DNA from: Cavenderia fasciculata
Lineage: Eukaryota; Evosea; Eumycetozoa; Acytosteliales; Cavenderiaceae
Assembly: GCF_000203815.1 (NCBI RefSeq)
Contig: NW_004457737.1
Coordinates: forward strand, 1,302,001-1,366,000
DNA length: 64,000 nt
Direction of reading: 5' to 3'
The notes under the pieces are model-generated. The model did not search any database. It was not told the origin of the DNA and was given only the letters and a program-made list of their open reading frames with translations. Each line of letters begins with the position of its first letter. The stretch's first letter is position 1. This document shows positions 62,554 through 64,000 of this stretch, piece by piece. The translations under genes and the position numbers were made by a program.

Positions 62554-64000
62554 TTATTGAACATCATCATCATCTATAGTTGGTTGTTCATCTAATGGTT
62601 GATAACTCCAAAATGGTATTTGATCCTTTTTATAATGTAAATAAATGGGAGGATATTGACTATCATTTTCATTTAATTTTCTTTGTTGAATGATACCACC
62701 AAATAATGATGTTTTGCCAACTAATAGCACTGATGAATTATCGACATCCAATCTTTTAATGGTAGCTTTAAACCATGGATATGCTATTACAAATAAACTT
62801 AATTCTTCTATACTCGATTGATTTATAACTTGATCCAATCTAAAACTAATAGGCATACTTGAATCATAATGGGCAAGATGACATTTTAATTTCTTTAATT
62901 TTTTGGTAATAATTGACCTCCACTCTTTGTTTCTTGTTGATCAATATTATTACTAGTATCATTATTAAATATTTGAATAGTTGAAATTGAAAATATTGGC
63001 ACATTATTAATTTGATAAGATGATGGCATTAGATAATCAAATCGTTCAAGTGAAGATGGGATTATATTTGAATGCCCAGTTCCTTGTAAACCTATATAAT
63101 CGATATATCTAAGTGTTGGTGGATAATCTATCGATAGATTCGATCCAACTCGTCCATTCCTATGAGAATAACTAGTTATAGTTAGATGTTCCAATTGTTG
63201 TGGTAGGGTGATAGTGTCAAGGTATTCTGTATTTGGTATTTCCATTTTGAGTCTTTTAATCATGTTGGGGAGATAGTCTGGTGTAGTAGGTCCCTCATAT
63301 CCACTTAGAGATAATTCGGTCACAGTCGATGGTATGGCACCTTTTTCCAATATTGCATCACCTTTGAATGTGAGGCTAAGTTTTCCAAGACCCTCTTTGG
63401 GAAGGAACCCTGGTTTGATCGTTCGTGTATTGGCAAGTTCCAAGGAATATAGTGATTTGGGCAAGGTGACACCTTGTTCAAAGTCAATAAATCCTAGTAT
63501 GGATAGCTCGCAAAGATTATCTGGTAGAAACCCTGGTAGAATACTTCCAAAGCAATTTCGTTTGTCGAGATGGATCGAGCGGAGAGATGACGATTGTGAT
63601 GATTGTGGCAGACTAAACATTGTACTTGTAAAGTTTCCCACACCTAGCTTGAATGATTCTAGTGCAACAAGGTTTTGCATATTGAATACGGTCGAATCTT
63701 CCAATAGCCACTCAATGTCGAGACAGAGGCGGACGAGATTGGGTAGCGATTCGAAAAAATCACCTTGCAACGTATCGACACCAAGACGCAAGTCGGTTAG
63801 TGTTTTGGGGAGCACACATCTACCCAGATTATAAGCCCGCTCCAAGTATAGGGTGGTGAGATGCTGTAGCGTTTCGAGACCGATCAAATTGCATGGTTGT
63901 GGGACAATGTCGTGAAAGATTAGCGTTTCAAGACGAGATGGAAGCGTTTTACCATTGGCATAGATGGTTACCAACAAACGGAGACTTTCCGGTAGTACAC
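62554..64000 (-). CDS. FNIP/LRR-like repeat protein, 5' partial, one-base frame break
   Basis: Enters from the right edge on the minus strand. Repeats of about 22-25 residues follow the pattern LPxxLxxLxLxxxFxxxLxxGxIP (LPDNLCELSILGFIDFEQG, IPSTVTELSLSGYEG), typical of dictyostelid FNIP/LRR-like proteins. The frame used to 62895 ends at PKN-stop; one extra A in the A6 run (plus-strand T6, 62899-62904) would continue as PKKLKKLKCHLAHYD into the second part, SFRLDQVINQSSIEELSLFV to SLFGGIIQQRKLNE, which is the usual FNIP-protein C-terminus. So a single-base loss or sequencing error is likely. Function unknown; such families are hugely expanded in dictyostelids. Confidence 0.7.

Overview
The window is nuclear DNA of a dictyostelid social amoeba. 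The evidence is direct: strongly AT-rich intergenic DNA, AAT and CAA tracts encoding poly-Asn and poly-Gln, short AT-rich introns opening with GTATGT or GTAAGT, and families typical of the group (a PA14 psi-type protein, ComC-like EGF/TIG receptors, FNIP-like repeats, intron-rich ankyrin arrays). The ankyrin arrays resemble those I associate with Cavenderia or Heterostelium more than D. discoideum; the species is inference. I saw no rRNA, tRNA, CRISPR array, LTR element or transposase gene.

Layout. 1-1273: a HemW/RSAD1-like gene cut by the window edge. 1274-13820: an accessory, gene-poor and partly decayed zone. It holds a papain-family 3' fragment, a four-exon gene resembling the pore-forming domain of bacterial delta-endotoxins, a Rab-like fragment, a split secreted ORF, three ankyrin-type genes (one intact-looking, two damaged), the PP2A activator PTPA, and LRR debris with an inverted duplication. 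13821-17886: a large F-box/RasGEF gene on the minus strand. 19358-19858: a secreted protein ending in 78 serines. 20825-25818: a TAF1C/Rrn6-like gene. 25945-28193: a psi-family membrane protein. 28825-30361: mitochondrial enoyl-CoA reductase. 30846-34338: a DDX5-type helicase with one long hairpin-bearing intron. 35027-43208: two tandem ComC-like receptors. 43498-44637: a PH-domain protein. 45984-47559: a berberine-bridge-type oxidase, divergent from a GT8 glycosyltransferase (48063-49133). 49760-51610: an aspartic-protease-fold protein that seems to have lost its active site. 51766-52629: an SDR. 53107-56782: a copper P-type ATPase. 57645-58741: two small Cys-rich proteins. 59247-60725: a GT10 fucosyltransferase. 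60835-62522: Ste24/ZMPSTE24. 62554-64000: an FNIP-like repeat protein cut by the window end.

The genes form no operon or single pathway. Themes are cell-surface and secretory functions and Ras/PP2A signalling. The most unusual items are the delta-endotoxin-like gene, the duplicated F-box/REM modules of the RasGEF, the protease-dead aspartic protein, the pair of zinc-binding-like Cys-rich proteins, the intronic hairpin elements in the helicase gene, and the mosaic identity of the ComC-like pair. Exon junctions were worked out by hand from GT/AG sites and reading-frame continuity and were not checked against transcripts.
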